Positions 29,078 through 38,935 of a stretch of DNA of 64,000 bases are shown here, piece after piece. The notes beneath the pieces were generated by a model that did not search any database, was not told where the DNA came from, and saw only the letters and a list, made by a program, of their open reading frames with translations. The first letter of the stretch is position 1, and the number at the start of each line of letters is the position of its first letter. Source of the DNA: Prolixibacteraceae bacterium JC049 (lineage in GTDB: Bacteria > Bacteroidota > Bacteroidia > Bacteroidales > Prolixibacteraceae). The DNA is taken from positions 62,001 through 126,000 of the forward strand of contig SACZ01000004.1 in assembly GCA_023369685.1 (NCBI GenBank). Reading direction: 5' to 3'. The position numbers were made by a program, and so were the translations under genes.

Positions 29078-30883
29078 TTAATGAATAAACTCTAATACTT
29101 TATCGTCATCAGTTATTTCCTGATCAGAAATATTCATAGCAGTTTCAATTAGTGCCAAGTGAGAATATGCCTGAGGGAAGTTTCCTAACATTCGTTTTGT
29201 TTCAAAATCTAAATCCTCACTAAACAATCCTAAGTGATTAGAGTAGGTGAGTAGCTCATCGAATTTCGCTTTGGCTTCTTTTTTCTTTCCAATTTTGTAA
29301 AGACTATTAATCAGCCAGAAAGTACAAATTGTAAATGAAGATTTAGGTAATCCAAAGTCATCATTATTTTTGTATCGATACATTAAGCCTTTGTGTTCTA
29401 ATTCGTTTTGAATAGCCAGAACTGTGCTTCTATATCTTGAATCGTGTGCAGGTAGGAAACCATAGCTTTCCATTAACAATACCGAAGCATCAAGATGCTC
29501 AGTATCGTATGCTTGAGTAAACGCTTGTTTATCCTCACTCCAGGCATTCTCGATGATATCTTTTTTAATTGTATCGCATAGAATACTCCAAGAATATAAA
29601 TACTGATCTTGTTTCAATAGCTTTGCAATACGAACTGCTCTATCGATAGCTACCCAACAAAGAATCTTACTGAAGGTAAAATGACGTGCTTCACCTCGAA
29701 TTTCCCAAATTCCACGATCAGGCTCTGTCCAGTTTTTCTCCACCACAGTAACTACATTTCGAACAATGGTCCAAAGATCTTCACTAAATGCCAATCCGGT
29801 ATTAAAAAGCTTGAAGTTCTGGTAAATTACATCCAGCAAAATACCATAAATGTCGTTTTGCTTTTGAATATAAGCGGCATTACCAATGCGAACTGGCTTC
29901 GAACCTTCATAACCAGCCAAATGATCCAAAGTCGACTCTGTAAGCTTCTTTTCGCCGTTAATACCATACATAATCTGCATCTTCTCATCTTTGTCTGGCA
30001 TTACATCAATAATGAACTTCAAATATCGATGGGCCACATTATGATGACCAATGGCATTCATTATTTTAACCACCATAGATGCATCACGAATCCAGCAGAA
30101 ACGGTAATCCCAGTTTCTCACTTCTCCAATTGTTTCTGGCAACGATGTAGTTAAAGCAGCCAATACAGCTCCGGATTTTTGGTTACTAAGTAGTTTCAAC
30201 ACCAATGCACTGCGTGTAACTTGCTCGTTGTAGTGCATAAAGCGTGTTGTCTTCTCACTCCAGTTTAACCAGTATACTTTAGTACGTTGTAGTTTTAAGT
30301 ACGAACGTTCGATATTCTGATGTAGAAGTTTCTGGTTATAACTAACCAAACAATATTGATCGGAAGTCAGTGTTATAGTTCTTTCTTCAACAATATCATA
30401 CAGGTTAAAACTACTGTACAAATATAACGAGTCGTAGTTTCCTTGAATGGTAAACGACTTAATGTACTCATCTTGTACTACACTTTCCGTTTCATATTGA
30501 GCATATTCCAATTGAGGATTATACTTAATAGTGAACTTAGGTGTTCCCGATAGAGGTCGGAAATATCGAATTAAATCAGGTGGACAGTAGTAATCATGTT
30601 CTTCCGTTTTGTAGCGTGGCATAAAATCCAATAACTCAAAACTTCCATCTTCTGTCTCGTACTGCGTACACAATATATTGGTTTTGGGCAAGTAATATTG
30701 CTTTGTGCTTTTCAGATTGTGTACATCTAACTCAAAGCTTCCCCCTTTTTCTCTATCTAGCAATTTGGCAAAAACCGAAGAGGCGTCAAACTGTGGTAAA
30801 CAAAACCACTCTAATGCTCCTTTATCAGAGATTAGTGCTGCACTTTTACAGTTTCCAACAATTCCGTAATTCAAATTCTTCAT
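29078..30883 (-). CDS. GH15 family glycosidase (trehalase or glucoamylase-like)
   Basis: A 601-residue cytoplasmic GH15 enzyme, an (alpha/alpha)6 barrel after an N-terminal beta-sandwich. Typical signatures: opening NYGIVGNCKSAALISDKGALEWFCLP (split here as NYGIVGNCKSAAL and ALEWFCLPQFD), GEVRNWDYRFCWIRDAS, LAGYEGSKPVRIGNAA with the likely general acid Glu, and LFSEDLDFETKRMLGNFPQAYSH with the likely base region. There is no signal peptide. It is divergent from the trehalose-6-phosphate synthase/phosphatase gene, a pairing that suggests trehalose turnover, although some GH15 members act on alpha-glucans. Family certain; substrate inferred. Confidence 0.88.
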   Translation of the reverse strand: MKNLNYGIVGNCKSAALISDKGALEWFCLPQFDASSVFAKLLDREKGGSFELDVHNLKSTKQYYLPKTNILCTQYETEDGSFELLDFMPRYKTEEHDYYCPPDLIRYFRPLSGTPKFTIKYNPQLEYAQYETESVVQDEYIKSFTIQGNYDSLYLYSSFNLYDIVEERTITLTSDQYCLVSYNQKLLHQNIERSYLKLQRTKVYWLNWSEKTTRFMHYNEQVTRSALVLKLLSNQKSGAVLAALTTSLPETIGEVRNWDYRFCWIRDASMVVKIMNAIGHHNVAHRYLKFIIDVMPDKDEKMQIMYGINGEKKLTESTLDHLAGYEGSKPVRIGNAAYIQKQNDIYGILLDVIYQNFKLFNTGLAFSEDLWTIVRNVVTVVEKNWTEPDRGIWEIRGEARHFTFSKILCWVAIDRAVRIAKLLKQDQYLYSWSILCDTIKKDIIENAWSEDKQAFTQAYDTEHLDASVLLMESYGFLPAHDSRYRSTVLAIQNELEHKGLMYRYKNNDDFGLPKSSFTICTFWLINSLYKIGKKKEAKAKFDELLTYSNHLGLFSEDLDFETKRMLGNFPQAYSHLALIETAMNISDQEITDDDKVLEFIH

Positions 30884-30937
30884 CCCTTTTAAATTTTCTA
30901 CACATTCTGCATTTTAAGCAAATGTTTCTCAAAAATG

Positions 30938-30945
30938 CAAAATTA
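30938..30945 (-). promoter_or_regulatory. -7 box of the GH15 gene
   Basis: Minus-strand TAATTTTG (30945 to 30938), TAnnTTTG form, giving a ~50-base leader. No TTG at the ideal -33 spacing. Confidence 0.35.
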
Positions 30946-31064
30946 AACCGTAAAAGAAAATCTCTTTTAAAACATCATTAAGTAAACATTAAACTCAACA
31001 ATTGTTTAGCTTATCATTTTTAAAATGGCTATTTTGTGTGAGACAACCGATAAGATTTAGAACT

Positions 31065-33272
31065 ATGAGTAAATTACATATCGTTTCGAACCGATTACCT
31101 ATTAGTATACAAACTGAAAATGACAATATAACAGTAACTCCTAGTGTGGGAGGATTGGCTACAGGAATGCGTTCTATCTACAAAGAGTATGGTGGAAAAT
31201 GGATTGGCTGGCCAGGATTAGATGCTTGTGAAATGTCTACCGATCAATTAAACCGTGTGGATAAAGCATTGGAGAGTGAAAGCTGTGAATCGGTTCATCT
31301 TACCAAAGATGAAATCAATTTATATTACGAAGGCTTCAGTAATAAAACCATTTGGCCTTTGTTTCACTATTTTACACAGCACATTACTTATAGTCACGAA
31401 TTTTGGGAATCTTATAAACAAGTAAACCAGAAATTTGCCGATAAAGCATTGGAAGTAATCGAAGAAGGAGATACTATCTGGATTCACGATTACCAGCTGA
31501 TGTTAGTACCAGAGATGATTAAATCGGTTAAACCGAATGTGACAATTGGTTTCTTCTTGCATATTCCATTTCCATCGTATGAGGTTTTCCGAATTTTGCC
31601 TTGGCGAACAGAATTGCTACAAGGAATTTTAGGTGCCGATTTAATTGGTTTCCATACATACGATTACGAACGTCACTTCTTTAGTTGTGTACGTCGCTTA
31701 TTTGGATACGAAATTTCATTCAACCAAATTCATTTAGAAGATAGAATTGTAATGGCCGATGCATTCCCAATGGGAATTGATTACGAGAAATTTAGCAATG
31801 CTGCATTGGAGAATGTGCAAAAGCCAGTACAGGAAAAGTCGGACTTGCATAAGGAATTAGAAAAGTACTTCTTAATTTCTCCTGATCGTCGTTTAATTCT
31901 TTCTATCGATAGAATGGATTATACCAAAGGAATTCCAAACCGACTAAGAGCATTTGATCTGTTCCTACAGAAACATCCAGAATACATAGGAAAAGTAACG
32001 CTTATCATGCTAACAGTTCCTTCCAGAGATGAAGTAGATAGCTATAAGCAATTGAAAAGTGAGGTGGATGAATTGGTTGGTAAGATCAATGGGAAATATG
32101 GTACCATAAACTATACACCAATTTGGTACTTCTACCGTTCTTTACCGTTCAATAACCTGATTGAGCTATTTAGTTCTTCGGATGTTGCAATGATTACTCC
32201 AGTAAGAGACGGAATGAATCTGGTTGCCAAAGAATACGTTGCATCCAGAACCAATAAAACAGGTGTTATCATTTTAAGTGAAATGGCCGGTGTTGCTAAA
32301 GAGATGGGAGAGGCAATCATTATTAATCCGAATAACGAGGAAGAGATTGCCGATAGCATTAAAACAGCATTGGATATGCCATTGAAAGAGCAACGTGAAA
32401 GAATGACGCTACTGCAAGACAGAACCAAGCGTTACGATGTATTTAAATGGTCGAGAGAATTCATTAAAGGCTTAAGAAAGATTGAAAAAATCCAGCATAG
32501 TTTCTTAGCCAAGAAAATTACCAATGGTGTTAAGAAAGAATTGGTAAAACAATATAAAGAGGCTCAAAACCGTGCTGTATTCTTAGATTACGATGGAACA
32601 TTATCTCCATTCAAGAAGAATCCTCAAGATGCATATCCAGATGAAGAATTGCATGGAATTATTGAGAAACTGGTTGCCGATAAGCGAAATACTGTAACCA
32701 TTATTAGTGGTCGCGATAGAGATACCTTAGAAGAATGGTTTAAAGACCACAAGGTGAACCTAATTGTGGAGCACGGTGTATGGCTGAAAAACTATGGTCA
32801 GGAATGGGAAATGCTTGTGAGTGTAAATAACTCATGGAAGCCTGAAATTCGACCTATTTTGGAAAGCTTTGTGGATAGAACACCTGGTTCATTTATCGAA
32901 GAGAAAAACTATTCATTGGTTTGGCATTACAGAAAGGCAGAACCAGAACAAGGTGAATTAAGAGCCAATGAGTTGAAAGATGAGTTGCACACACTTATTG
33001 GTAATCTGAACCTGGAAGTGATGGAAGGTAATAAAGTTATTGAAGTGAAGAGCGGAGGAATCAACAAAGGAGCATCTGCCATGAAGTTCATCAACAATAA
33101 ATCTTTCGATCATATTATGGCAATAGGCGATGACTGGACAGATGAATATATGTTCCGTGAGTTAGGCGATAAAGGAGTAACCATTAAAGTGGGGTTAACT
33201 CAAACTTCGGCCAACTATAAATTAGAATCAGTAGCTGCTGTTCGTCGCTACTTGAAAGATTTGGTAGAATAA
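31065..33272 (+). CDS. Bifunctional trehalose-6-phosphate synthase/phosphatase
   Basis: A 735-residue fusion making trehalose from UDP-glucose and glucose 6-phosphate. Residues ~1-465 are a GT20 synthase (HIVSNRLPISI, IWIHDYQLMLVPEMI, FFLHIPFPSYEVFR, SIDRMDYTKGIPNRL, ALITPVRDGMNLVAKEY-like with VAMITPVRDGMNLVAKEY). Residues ~495-735 are a HAD phosphatase (FLDYDGTLSPF with Asp508 and Asp510, IISGRDRDTL, IGDDWTDEYMF). I start it at MSKLHIVSNRLP (31065) since the synthase motif begins there; the longer frame from 31002 adds 21 residues of unrelated sequence. Likely osmoprotection. Divergent from the GH15 gene. Confidence 0.95.
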   Translation: MSKLHIVSNRLPISIQTENDNITVTPSVGGLATGMRSIYKEYGGKWIGWPGLDACEMSTDQLNRVDKALESESCESVHLTKDEINLYYEGFSNKTIWPLFHYFTQHITYSHEFWESYKQVNQKFADKALEVIEEGDTIWIHDYQLMLVPEMIKSVKPNVTIGFFLHIPFPSYEVFRILPWRTELLQGILGADLIGFHTYDYERHFFSCVRRLFGYEISFNQIHLEDRIVMADAFPMGIDYEKFSNAALENVQKPVQEKSDLHKELEKYFLISPDRRLILSIDRMDYTKGIPNRLRAFDLFLQKHPEYIGKVTLIMLTVPSRDEVDSYKQLKSEVDELVGKINGKYGTINYTPIWYFYRSLPFNNLIELFSSSDVAMITPVRDGMNLVAKEYVASRTNKTGVIILSEMAGVAKEMGEAIIINPNNEEEIADSIKTALDMPLKEQRERMTLLQDRTKRYDVFKWSREFIKGLRKIEKIQHSFLAKKITNGVKKELVKQYKEAQNRAVFLDYDGTLSPFKKNPQDAYPDEELHGIIEKLVADKRNTVTIISGRDRDTLEEWFKDHKVNLIVEHGVWLKNYGQEWEMLVSVNNSWKPEIRPILESFVDRTPGSFIEEKNYSLVWHYRKAEPEQGELRANELKDELHTLIGNLNLEVMEGNKVIEVKSGGINKGASAMKFINNKSFDHIMAIGDDWTDEYMFRELGDKGVTIKVGLTQTSANYKLESVAAVRRYLKDLVE

Positions 33273-33298
33273 CAACGATAGTACAAATATTATAACAG

Positions 33299-33333
33299 GG
33301 AGATGTCGATTGATTTTGGCATCTCCTTTTTTT
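33299..33333 (+). terminator. Terminator after the trehalose synthesis gene
   Basis: Stem GGAGATGTC (33299-33307) / GGCATCTCC (33318-33326) with one wobble pair, then a seven-T run. It lies ~50 bases before the S9 peptidase ATG. Confidence 0.85.
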
Positions 33334-33384
33334 GTGATTATACATAAAAACAATACCTTAAGCCTAATTTTTAAATGGTTTGCT

Positions 33385-35259
33385 ATGAAACGCTATTTCT
33401 ACCTTTTATTTGTGATTGCATTATTGGCTTCCTGTCAAACAACAACGCACGACAATCACGAAAAATATTCAATTGAACAGTTTTACAAGAACATTAACAT
33501 CTATGGCGGAGCTTTTTCTGCCGATGAAACAAAGCTTCTAATAACATCCAATCAAACGGGAATCTATAATTTGTGGGAGATTGATTTAAAAAGCGGGGAA
33601 CGAAAAGCATTGACCGAATCTGAAGATCAGTCGCGCTATGCTATTACTTACTTTCCCAATGACAATAGAATACTATTCTCAAGTGATGGTGATGGAGACG
33701 AAATTTCGCACATTTGGGTAAGAGATTTAGATGGTAGCATTAAAGATATTACACCTTGGGAAGGAGTTAAATCATCATTTTATGGGTGGCGTCGCTATAG
33801 TCATTCTTTCTATTTCGAATGCAATAAGCGCGATAAGCGATTTATGGATCTATATGAAATGGATATCGATAATTTTATGCCGAAATTAATCTACCAAAAT
33901 GAGAAAGGACTAGATATTTCGTTGTTATCGCCTAATCAGCAATTTGCCGTATTAACTAAAAGTCTTACTACCAGTAGTAATAAGATGTTTATAAAAGACT
34001 TGCAATCGGGAAAAAGCACCGAAATATCGGTTACTAAAGCCAATTATAAACCTCAGTTTTTCGATATTAAAAGCCAGAATTTCTACTATTTAACCAATGA
34101 AGGTAGCGAGTTTACCTATTTGGTAGAATACAATATCGAAAAGGATGAAAAGAAGGTGGTTTGGAAAGAAGATTGGGATATATGGTATGCCTACAATTCA
34201 TACAACGAGAAATATCGTGTTATTGGGGTAAACGAAGATGCACGAACAGCTATTCGCGTAATTGATAATTCAACAGGAAAACCAATTGAGTTGCCAGACT
34301 TTGGTGATCAAAGCATTAAAGGAATCAAAATCTCTAAGTCAGAGCAATTGATGCGCTTATCGGTGGGTAGCTCAAAATCTCCTTCTAATACTTACCTGTA
34401 TAACTTCAAGAACAAGAAGCTAAAACAGCTAACTACTACTCTAAATGAAGAGATTAATCCCGATCATCTGGTAGAAGGTAAAGTTATTCGATACAAATCT
34501 TTCGATGGATTGGAAATTCCCGCCATTTTATACCGTCCGAAACAAGCCAATGCAAAGAATAAAGTTCCTGTAATGGTTTGGGTGCATGGCGGACCTGGAG
34601 GACAATCCAGAGCATCTTATTTTGCATTGATTCAGTATATGGTGAATCAGGGATATGGAATTATAGCAGTAAATAATCGAGGTTCTTCAGGTTATGGGAA
34701 GACGTTTTATCAACTGGATGATCAGAAACATGGTGAGGATGATTTGCAGGACTGCATTAAAGCCAAAGATTATTTAGCAACATTGAATTGGGTAGATACC
34801 GACAAAATTGGAATTATTGGTGGTTCTTACGGAGGCTATATGGTAATGGCTGCACTGACATTTACTTCCGATACTTTTGCCGTTGGAGTAAATATTTTTG
34901 GAGTAACCAACTGGTTAAGAACACTGAAATCGATACCTCCATACTGGGAATCGTTCCGTAGTGCACTTTATGCCGAAATGGGAGATCCTACTACTGCTGA
35001 TTCTGTCCGCCTGCATCGCATTTCTCCATTATTCCATGCTCATAACGTCACCAAACCATTAATGGTGCTACAGGGAGCAAACGATCCAAGAGTTTTACAG
35101 GTTGAATCGGATGAAATTGTAAAAGCTGTAAAAGCCAATAATGTACCGGTGGAGTATGTTCTTTTTCCAGACGAAGGGCATGGTTTCGTGAAAAAAGAGA
35201 ACGAAATTTCAGGTTATAGTAAGATAGTTCAATTTTTAGATAAACACCTCAAGAAATAG
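33385..35259 (+). CDS. S9 family prolyl oligopeptidase-like lipoprotein
   Basis: A 624-residue lipid-anchored serine peptidase. The lipobox is LLASC near residues 14-18. The N-terminal half is a beta-propeller (LLITSNQTGIYNLWEID, RILFSSDGDGDEISHIWV). The C-terminal alpha/beta hydrolase holds HGGPGGQS, the nucleophile Ser481 in GGSYGGYMVM, Asp567 in GANDPRV and His599 in DEGHGF. It probably degrades oligopeptides in the periplasm. I start it at MKRYFYLLF (33385) because the signal sequence begins there; the upstream frame overlaps the terminator. Monocistronic, with its own terminator. Confidence 0.92.
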   Translation: MKRYFYLLFVIALLASCQTTTHDNHEKYSIEQFYKNINIYGGAFSADETKLLITSNQTGIYNLWEIDLKSGERKALTESEDQSRYAITYFPNDNRILFSSDGDGDEISHIWVRDLDGSIKDITPWEGVKSSFYGWRRYSHSFYFECNKRDKRFMDLYEMDIDNFMPKLIYQNEKGLDISLLSPNQQFAVLTKSLTTSSNKMFIKDLQSGKSTEISVTKANYKPQFFDIKSQNFYYLTNEGSEFTYLVEYNIEKDEKKVVWKEDWDIWYAYNSYNEKYRVIGVNEDARTAIRVIDNSTGKPIELPDFGDQSIKGIKISKSEQLMRLSVGSSKSPSNTYLYNFKNKKLKQLTTTLNEEINPDHLVEGKVIRYKSFDGLEIPAILYRPKQANAKNKVPVMVWVHGGPGGQSRASYFALIQYMVNQGYGIIAVNNRGSSGYGKTFYQLDDQKHGEDDLQDCIKAKDYLATLNWVDTDKIGIIGGSYGGYMVMAALTFTSDTFAVGVNIFGVTNWLRTLKSIPPYWESFRSALYAEMGDPTTADSVRLHRISPLFHAHNVTKPLMVLQGANDPRVLQVESDEIVKAVKANNVPVEYVLFPDEGHGFVKKENEISGYSKIVQFLDKHLKK

Positions 35260-35289
35260 TCTATTAAACACATATTCAGATAAATATTG

Positions 35290-35321
35290 AAAGGGAATCT
35301 TATGATAAGGTTCCCTTTTTT
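35290..35321 (+). terminator. Terminator after the S9 peptidase
   Basis: Stem AAAGGGAATCTT (35290-35301) / AAGGTTCCCTTT (35307-35318) with one wobble pair, then T-run to 35321. Confidence 0.85.
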
Positions 35322-35410
35322 AGTAAAACATGTTGAAGAAGCATTGATTTTGTAATATTCACATAGCATTTTAGCTGAACTTTTGAAATCTATATATGTT
35401 AGAGTAGTTG

Positions 35411-35534
35411 AAACAAACATAAGTTTTCAGCATTCAAGAATTCACAAGCAGAATAATCAAAATTTGGTGAGTTCCTGAATGGGTTCAATTTTTTAGGATA
35501 ATGATAAAAATCTGAAAAATTGAAACAGATGAAA
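35411..35534. repeat. REP-like palindromic element, copy B
   Basis: Alignable to the element near 8873-9018: CATAAG..TTTTCAG, then TTCACA, GAAT, and the exact 15-mer GTGAGTTCCTGAATG (35467-35481), ending in TTGAAACAGATGAAA (35520-35534). Its inner hairpin is degenerate. The terminal ATG opens only a 20-codon frame that overlaps the E2 start. Confidence 0.55.
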
Positions 35535-35569
35535 AAAGAGAAATTATTTAAAACATATAATTGTTTGCT

Positions 35570-36859
35570 ATGTCAGATTTCAACATACTAATGCCCAAAA
35601 TGGGCGAAAGTGTTCAAGAAGCAACCATCACAAAGTGGTTCGTAAAAGAAGGAGATACCATCGAGGAAGATGATGTGCTTTTTGAAATTGCCACAGATAA
35701 AGTGGACTCTGAAATTCCATCGCCGGTTGATGGAGTTATTAAGAAGATTTATTTCGATGTAGACGCTTTGGTCCCGGTAGGCGAAATTGTAGCTGTTGTA
35801 GCTACTGAAGAAGAGGTAGAGTCAGAAACTTCTACCGATTCACCTGAAGCAAATTCAGAACAAGAAGTTATTGAAGAAGAAAAAACAGAGGCAAAAAGTA
35901 CCGACAATATCAATAAATTGAGTAATCGATTCTATTCTCCATTGGTAAAAACCATTGCCAAAGAAGAGAATATTTCTTTGGAAGAACTGGAAACCATTAA
36001 AGGAAGCGGTGCCAATGGAAGAGTTCAGAAGAGTGATTTATTGCAGTACATTGAAAATAGAGGAAGTACTGAAACCACACCAAAAGTAGCAGCTCCTGTT
36101 ACTAGTAAGCCTTTGCCTTCTGCGCCTAAAGTTCCTGTTTCGGTAGGAGCCGAGGATACCATCATAGAAATGGATCGTGTGCGTAAGATCATTGCAGAAT
36201 ATATGGTTGCATCGAAACAAACATCGCCACACGTTACTACAATGGTAGAGGCGGATGTAACCAATTTGGTATTATGGAGAAAGCGTATTAAGGATGATTT
36301 CCAACAAAAATATGGTGAGAAAATTACTTTCATGCCAATATTCATTGAAGCTGTAGCCAAAGCATTGAACGAATTCCCTTGGGTAAATGCATCGGTTGAT
36401 GGTGATAAGATCATTCTGAAGAAACATAAAAATATTGGTATTGCTGTGGCAAAACCTGATGGTAACTTAGTGGTTCCTGTATTAAACGATGCCGATGAAA
36501 AGAATTTATTGGGATTGACCAGAGATATGAATCAATTGGCTAATGGAGCAAGGAATAATCAGCTAGCGCCTGATGCATATCAGAACGGGACATTTACAAT
36601 TACCAATTTCGGCTCGTTCCGAAATGTAATGGGAACACCTATTATCAATCAGCCACAGGTAGCTATTCTGGCTACTGGTAGTATTGAAAAGAAACCTGCT
36701 GTAATGGAAACAGAAACTGGCGATGTAATTGTGGTACGCCACAAAATGTTCTTATCTCTTTCATACGATCACCGTATTATCGATGGAGCAATGGGAGGGG
36801 CATTCTTACGCAGAGTAGCTGATTTCTTAGAGGAATTCGATGTTAACAGAGCCATTTAA
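35570..36859 (+). CDS. 2-oxoacid dehydrogenase E2 (dihydrolipoamide acyltransferase)
   Basis: A 429-residue core subunit of a 2-oxoacid dehydrogenase complex, passing acyl groups from E1 to CoA. There is one lipoyl domain (residues 1-80, lipoyl-Lys44 in IATDKVDSEIPSP), an acidic linker, an E3/E1-binding domain (~120-160, YSPLVKTIAKEENISLEEL...GRVQKSDLL), a second linker and the catalytic domain with LSLSYDHRIIDGAMGG. I start it at the ATG at 35570 (MSDFNILMPKMGESV); the TTG three codons upstream is unlikely. It is followed by fused E1 and a flavodoxin. Most like branched-chain or pyruvate-type E2; the acyl substrate is not certain. Confidence 0.93.
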   Translation: MSDFNILMPKMGESVQEATITKWFVKEGDTIEEDDVLFEIATDKVDSEIPSPVDGVIKKIYFDVDALVPVGEIVAVVATEEEVESETSTDSPEANSEQEVIEEEKTEAKSTDNINKLSNRFYSPLVKTIAKEENISLEELETIKGSGANGRVQKSDLLQYIENRGSTETTPKVAAPVTSKPLPSAPKVPVSVGAEDTIIEMDRVRKIIAEYMVASKQTSPHVTTMVEADVTNLVLWRKRIKDDFQQKYGEKITFMPIFIEAVAKALNEFPWVNASVDGDKIILKKHKNIGIAVAKPDGNLVVPVLNDADEKNLLGLTRDMNQLANGARNNQLAPDAYQNGTFTITNFGSFRNVMGTPIINQPQVAILATGSIEKKPAVMETETGDVIVVRHKMFLSLSYDHRIIDGAMGGAFLRRVADFLEEFDVNRAI

Positions 36860-36886
36860 TTTGATGAACAACAAAAAAGATTTACC

Positions 36887-38932
36887 ATGAGCATACCTAA
36901 AACATATACCATTAAAACTACCGATAAAGAGTTGCTTTTAAAGTGGTACAAATTGATGACATTGGGACGTGCAATAGACAATAAAGCACCCAATTATTTG
37001 AAACAGGCCATTGGATGGTCATATCATGCCCCATATGCCGGGCACGATGGAATTCAGTTGGCCATTGGTCAGATATTTGAAAAAAACAAAGACCACATGT
37101 TTCCGTACTACCGGGACATGTTAACCAATATTTCGGCAGGATTAAGTGCTGAAGAAATTATTCTGAACGGTATTTCTAAAGCCACCGATTTGGCTAGTGG
37201 AGGACGACATATGTCGAACCATTTTGGTAAACCTGAATGGAACATTCATAATGTCTCTTCGGCAACTGGAAATCATACTTTACACGCTGCTGGAGTAGCC
37301 AGAGCAATTAAGTATTACAATTCAGGTGCTATAGCCATTAGCTCGCAAGGAGAGTCTTCGGTGTCCGAAGGTTATGTGTACGAAGCAATCAACGGGGCTT
37401 CGCGAGAGCAATTACCTGTTTTATTTGTATTTCAGGATAATGGATATGGAATTTCTGTTCCAAAGAAAGACCAAACAGCTAACCGTAAAGTGGCCGATAA
37501 TTTCCGTGGCCTAAAGCATCTGCGCATTATTCATTGTAATGGAAAAGATGTATTCGATTCGATGAATGCAATGACAGAAGCGAAGAAGCATATTCAGGAA
37601 AAAGGAGAACCAGTAATTGTTCAGGCCAACTGTGTACGTATGCATTCTCATTCCAATTCAGACAGACATGAATTGTATCGAAGCGAAAATGAGATGAGCT
37701 ACGTTCGTGAGTATGATCCGTTAGCAAAATACCGTCGATTAATTCTTCGATATAAAAGAGCTACCGAAGAGGAATTACAGGCAATAGAAGCCGAAGTAAA
37801 GAAAGATGTAAAAGCAGCACATAAGAAGGCAATGGCTGCACCAGATCCTGATCCTGCTTCCATTTTCGATTTTGTTATGCCTGAAGCACATCAGCCTGAA
37901 AAATATACCGATGGCTTACATGACAAGAAAGAAGGCGAACCTGTTAAGTTGGTTCAAGCCATCAATGAAACATTGAAAGCAGAATTCCGTCACAATCCGG
38001 ATACTTTTATTTGGGGGCAGGATATGGCCAACAAAGACAAAGGAGGAATTTTCAATGTATCTAAAGGAATGCAACAGGAATTTGGTGAGAAACGAGTATT
38101 TAATGCTCCTATTGCCGAAGATTATATTCTAGGTACCGCCAATGGTTTTAGCCGATTCGATGAGAAAGTAAGAGTCGTAGTAGAAGGAGCAGAGTTTGCT
38201 GATTATTTCTGGCCGGCTATGGAGCAGTATGTAGATACCAGTCACGATTACTGGCGTTCTAACGGAGCCTTCAGTCCTAATGTAATTATTCGACTGGCTT
38301 CTGGTGGATATATCGGAGGAGGTTTGTACCATTCTCAGAATATTGAAGCTTCATTGGCAGCATTGCCTGGTGTGCGTATTGTTTATCCATCGTTTGCCGA
38401 CGATGCTGCAGGATTATTGCGTACAGCCATGCGTTCTAAGGGACCAACTGTATTCATGGAACCCAAAGCACTTTACAACGATCCAATAGCTGCCACACCA
38501 GTTCCCGACGACTTTGAAGTTCCATTCGGAAAAGCAAGAGTTAGAAAAGAAGGAACCGATTTATCAATAATCACATATGGAAACACCACTCATATGGCAC
38601 TAGAAGTTGCAGAACGATTGCAAAAAGATGGAGTTGCCAATGTAGAAGTGATTGATATTCGTTCTATTGTTCCTTTGGATAAAGAATCAATTCTAGAATC
38701 AGTTAAAAAGACATCGAAAGCATTGGTGGTACACGAAGACAAAACTTTTGCCGGATTTGGTGGTGAAATTTCGTCTATGATTATGGAAGAGGCATTTGAA
38801 TACCTTGATGGACCAGTAAAAAGAGTAGGATCGACATTTACTCCAGTTGGTTTCAACCGTATATTAGAGAAAGCCATCCTACCAAATACCGATAAGATTT
38901 ACAATGCAGCTGTTGAACTATTAAAATTTTAA
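36887..38932 (+). CDS. 2-oxoacid dehydrogenase E1, fused alpha and beta subunits
   Basis: A 681-residue thiamine-diphosphate enzyme decarboxylating a 2-oxoacid and acylating the E2 lipoyl group. Residues ~1-320 are E1-alpha (YAGHDGIQLAI, GGRHMSNHFG, then the ThDP region SSQGESSVSEGYVYEAING and FQDNGYGIS). Residues ~345-681 are E1-beta (GQDMANKDKGGIFNVSKGM, PIAEDYILGTANG, EGAEFADYFWPAMEQ). In the ThDP motif the usual GDG(A) is GES (155-157), keeping an acidic residue that could still bind Mg. Co-transcribed with E2 (27-base gap) and a flavodoxin (3-base gap). No E3 gene is present. Probably branched-chain 2-oxoacid type. Confidence 0.92.
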   Translation: MSIPKTYTIKTTDKELLLKWYKLMTLGRAIDNKAPNYLKQAIGWSYHAPYAGHDGIQLAIGQIFEKNKDHMFPYYRDMLTNISAGLSAEEIILNGISKATDLASGGRHMSNHFGKPEWNIHNVSSATGNHTLHAAGVARAIKYYNSGAIAISSQGESSVSEGYVYEAINGASREQLPVLFVFQDNGYGISVPKKDQTANRKVADNFRGLKHLRIIHCNGKDVFDSMNAMTEAKKHIQEKGEPVIVQANCVRMHSHSNSDRHELYRSENEMSYVREYDPLAKYRRLILRYKRATEEELQAIEAEVKKDVKAAHKKAMAAPDPDPASIFDFVMPEAHQPEKYTDGLHDKKEGEPVKLVQAINETLKAEFRHNPDTFIWGQDMANKDKGGIFNVSKGMQQEFGEKRVFNAPIAEDYILGTANGFSRFDEKVRVVVEGAEFADYFWPAMEQYVDTSHDYWRSNGAFSPNVIIRLASGGYIGGGLYHSQNIEASLAALPGVRIVYPSFADDAAGLLRTAMRSKGPTVFMEPKALYNDPIAATPVPDDFEVPFGKARVRKEGTDLSIITYGNTTHMALEVAERLQKDGVANVEVIDIRSIVPLDKESILESVKKTSKALVVHEDKTFAGFGGEISSMIMEEAFEYLDGPVKRVGSTFTPVGFNRILEKAILPNTDKIYNAAVELLKF

Positions 38933-38935
38933 GCC

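Noticed and set aside
31002-31064. 21-residue N-terminal extension of the trehalose-phosphate synthase frame
   Set aside because: The synthase motif starts at MSKLHIVSNRLP; the extension overlaps the promoter region and resembles no known leader.
35529-35591. 20-codon frame starting at the ATG of repeat copy B
   Set aside because: It has no conserved content and overlaps the E2 start out of frame; best seen as a by-product of the repeat, though noted as a possible effect on translation.
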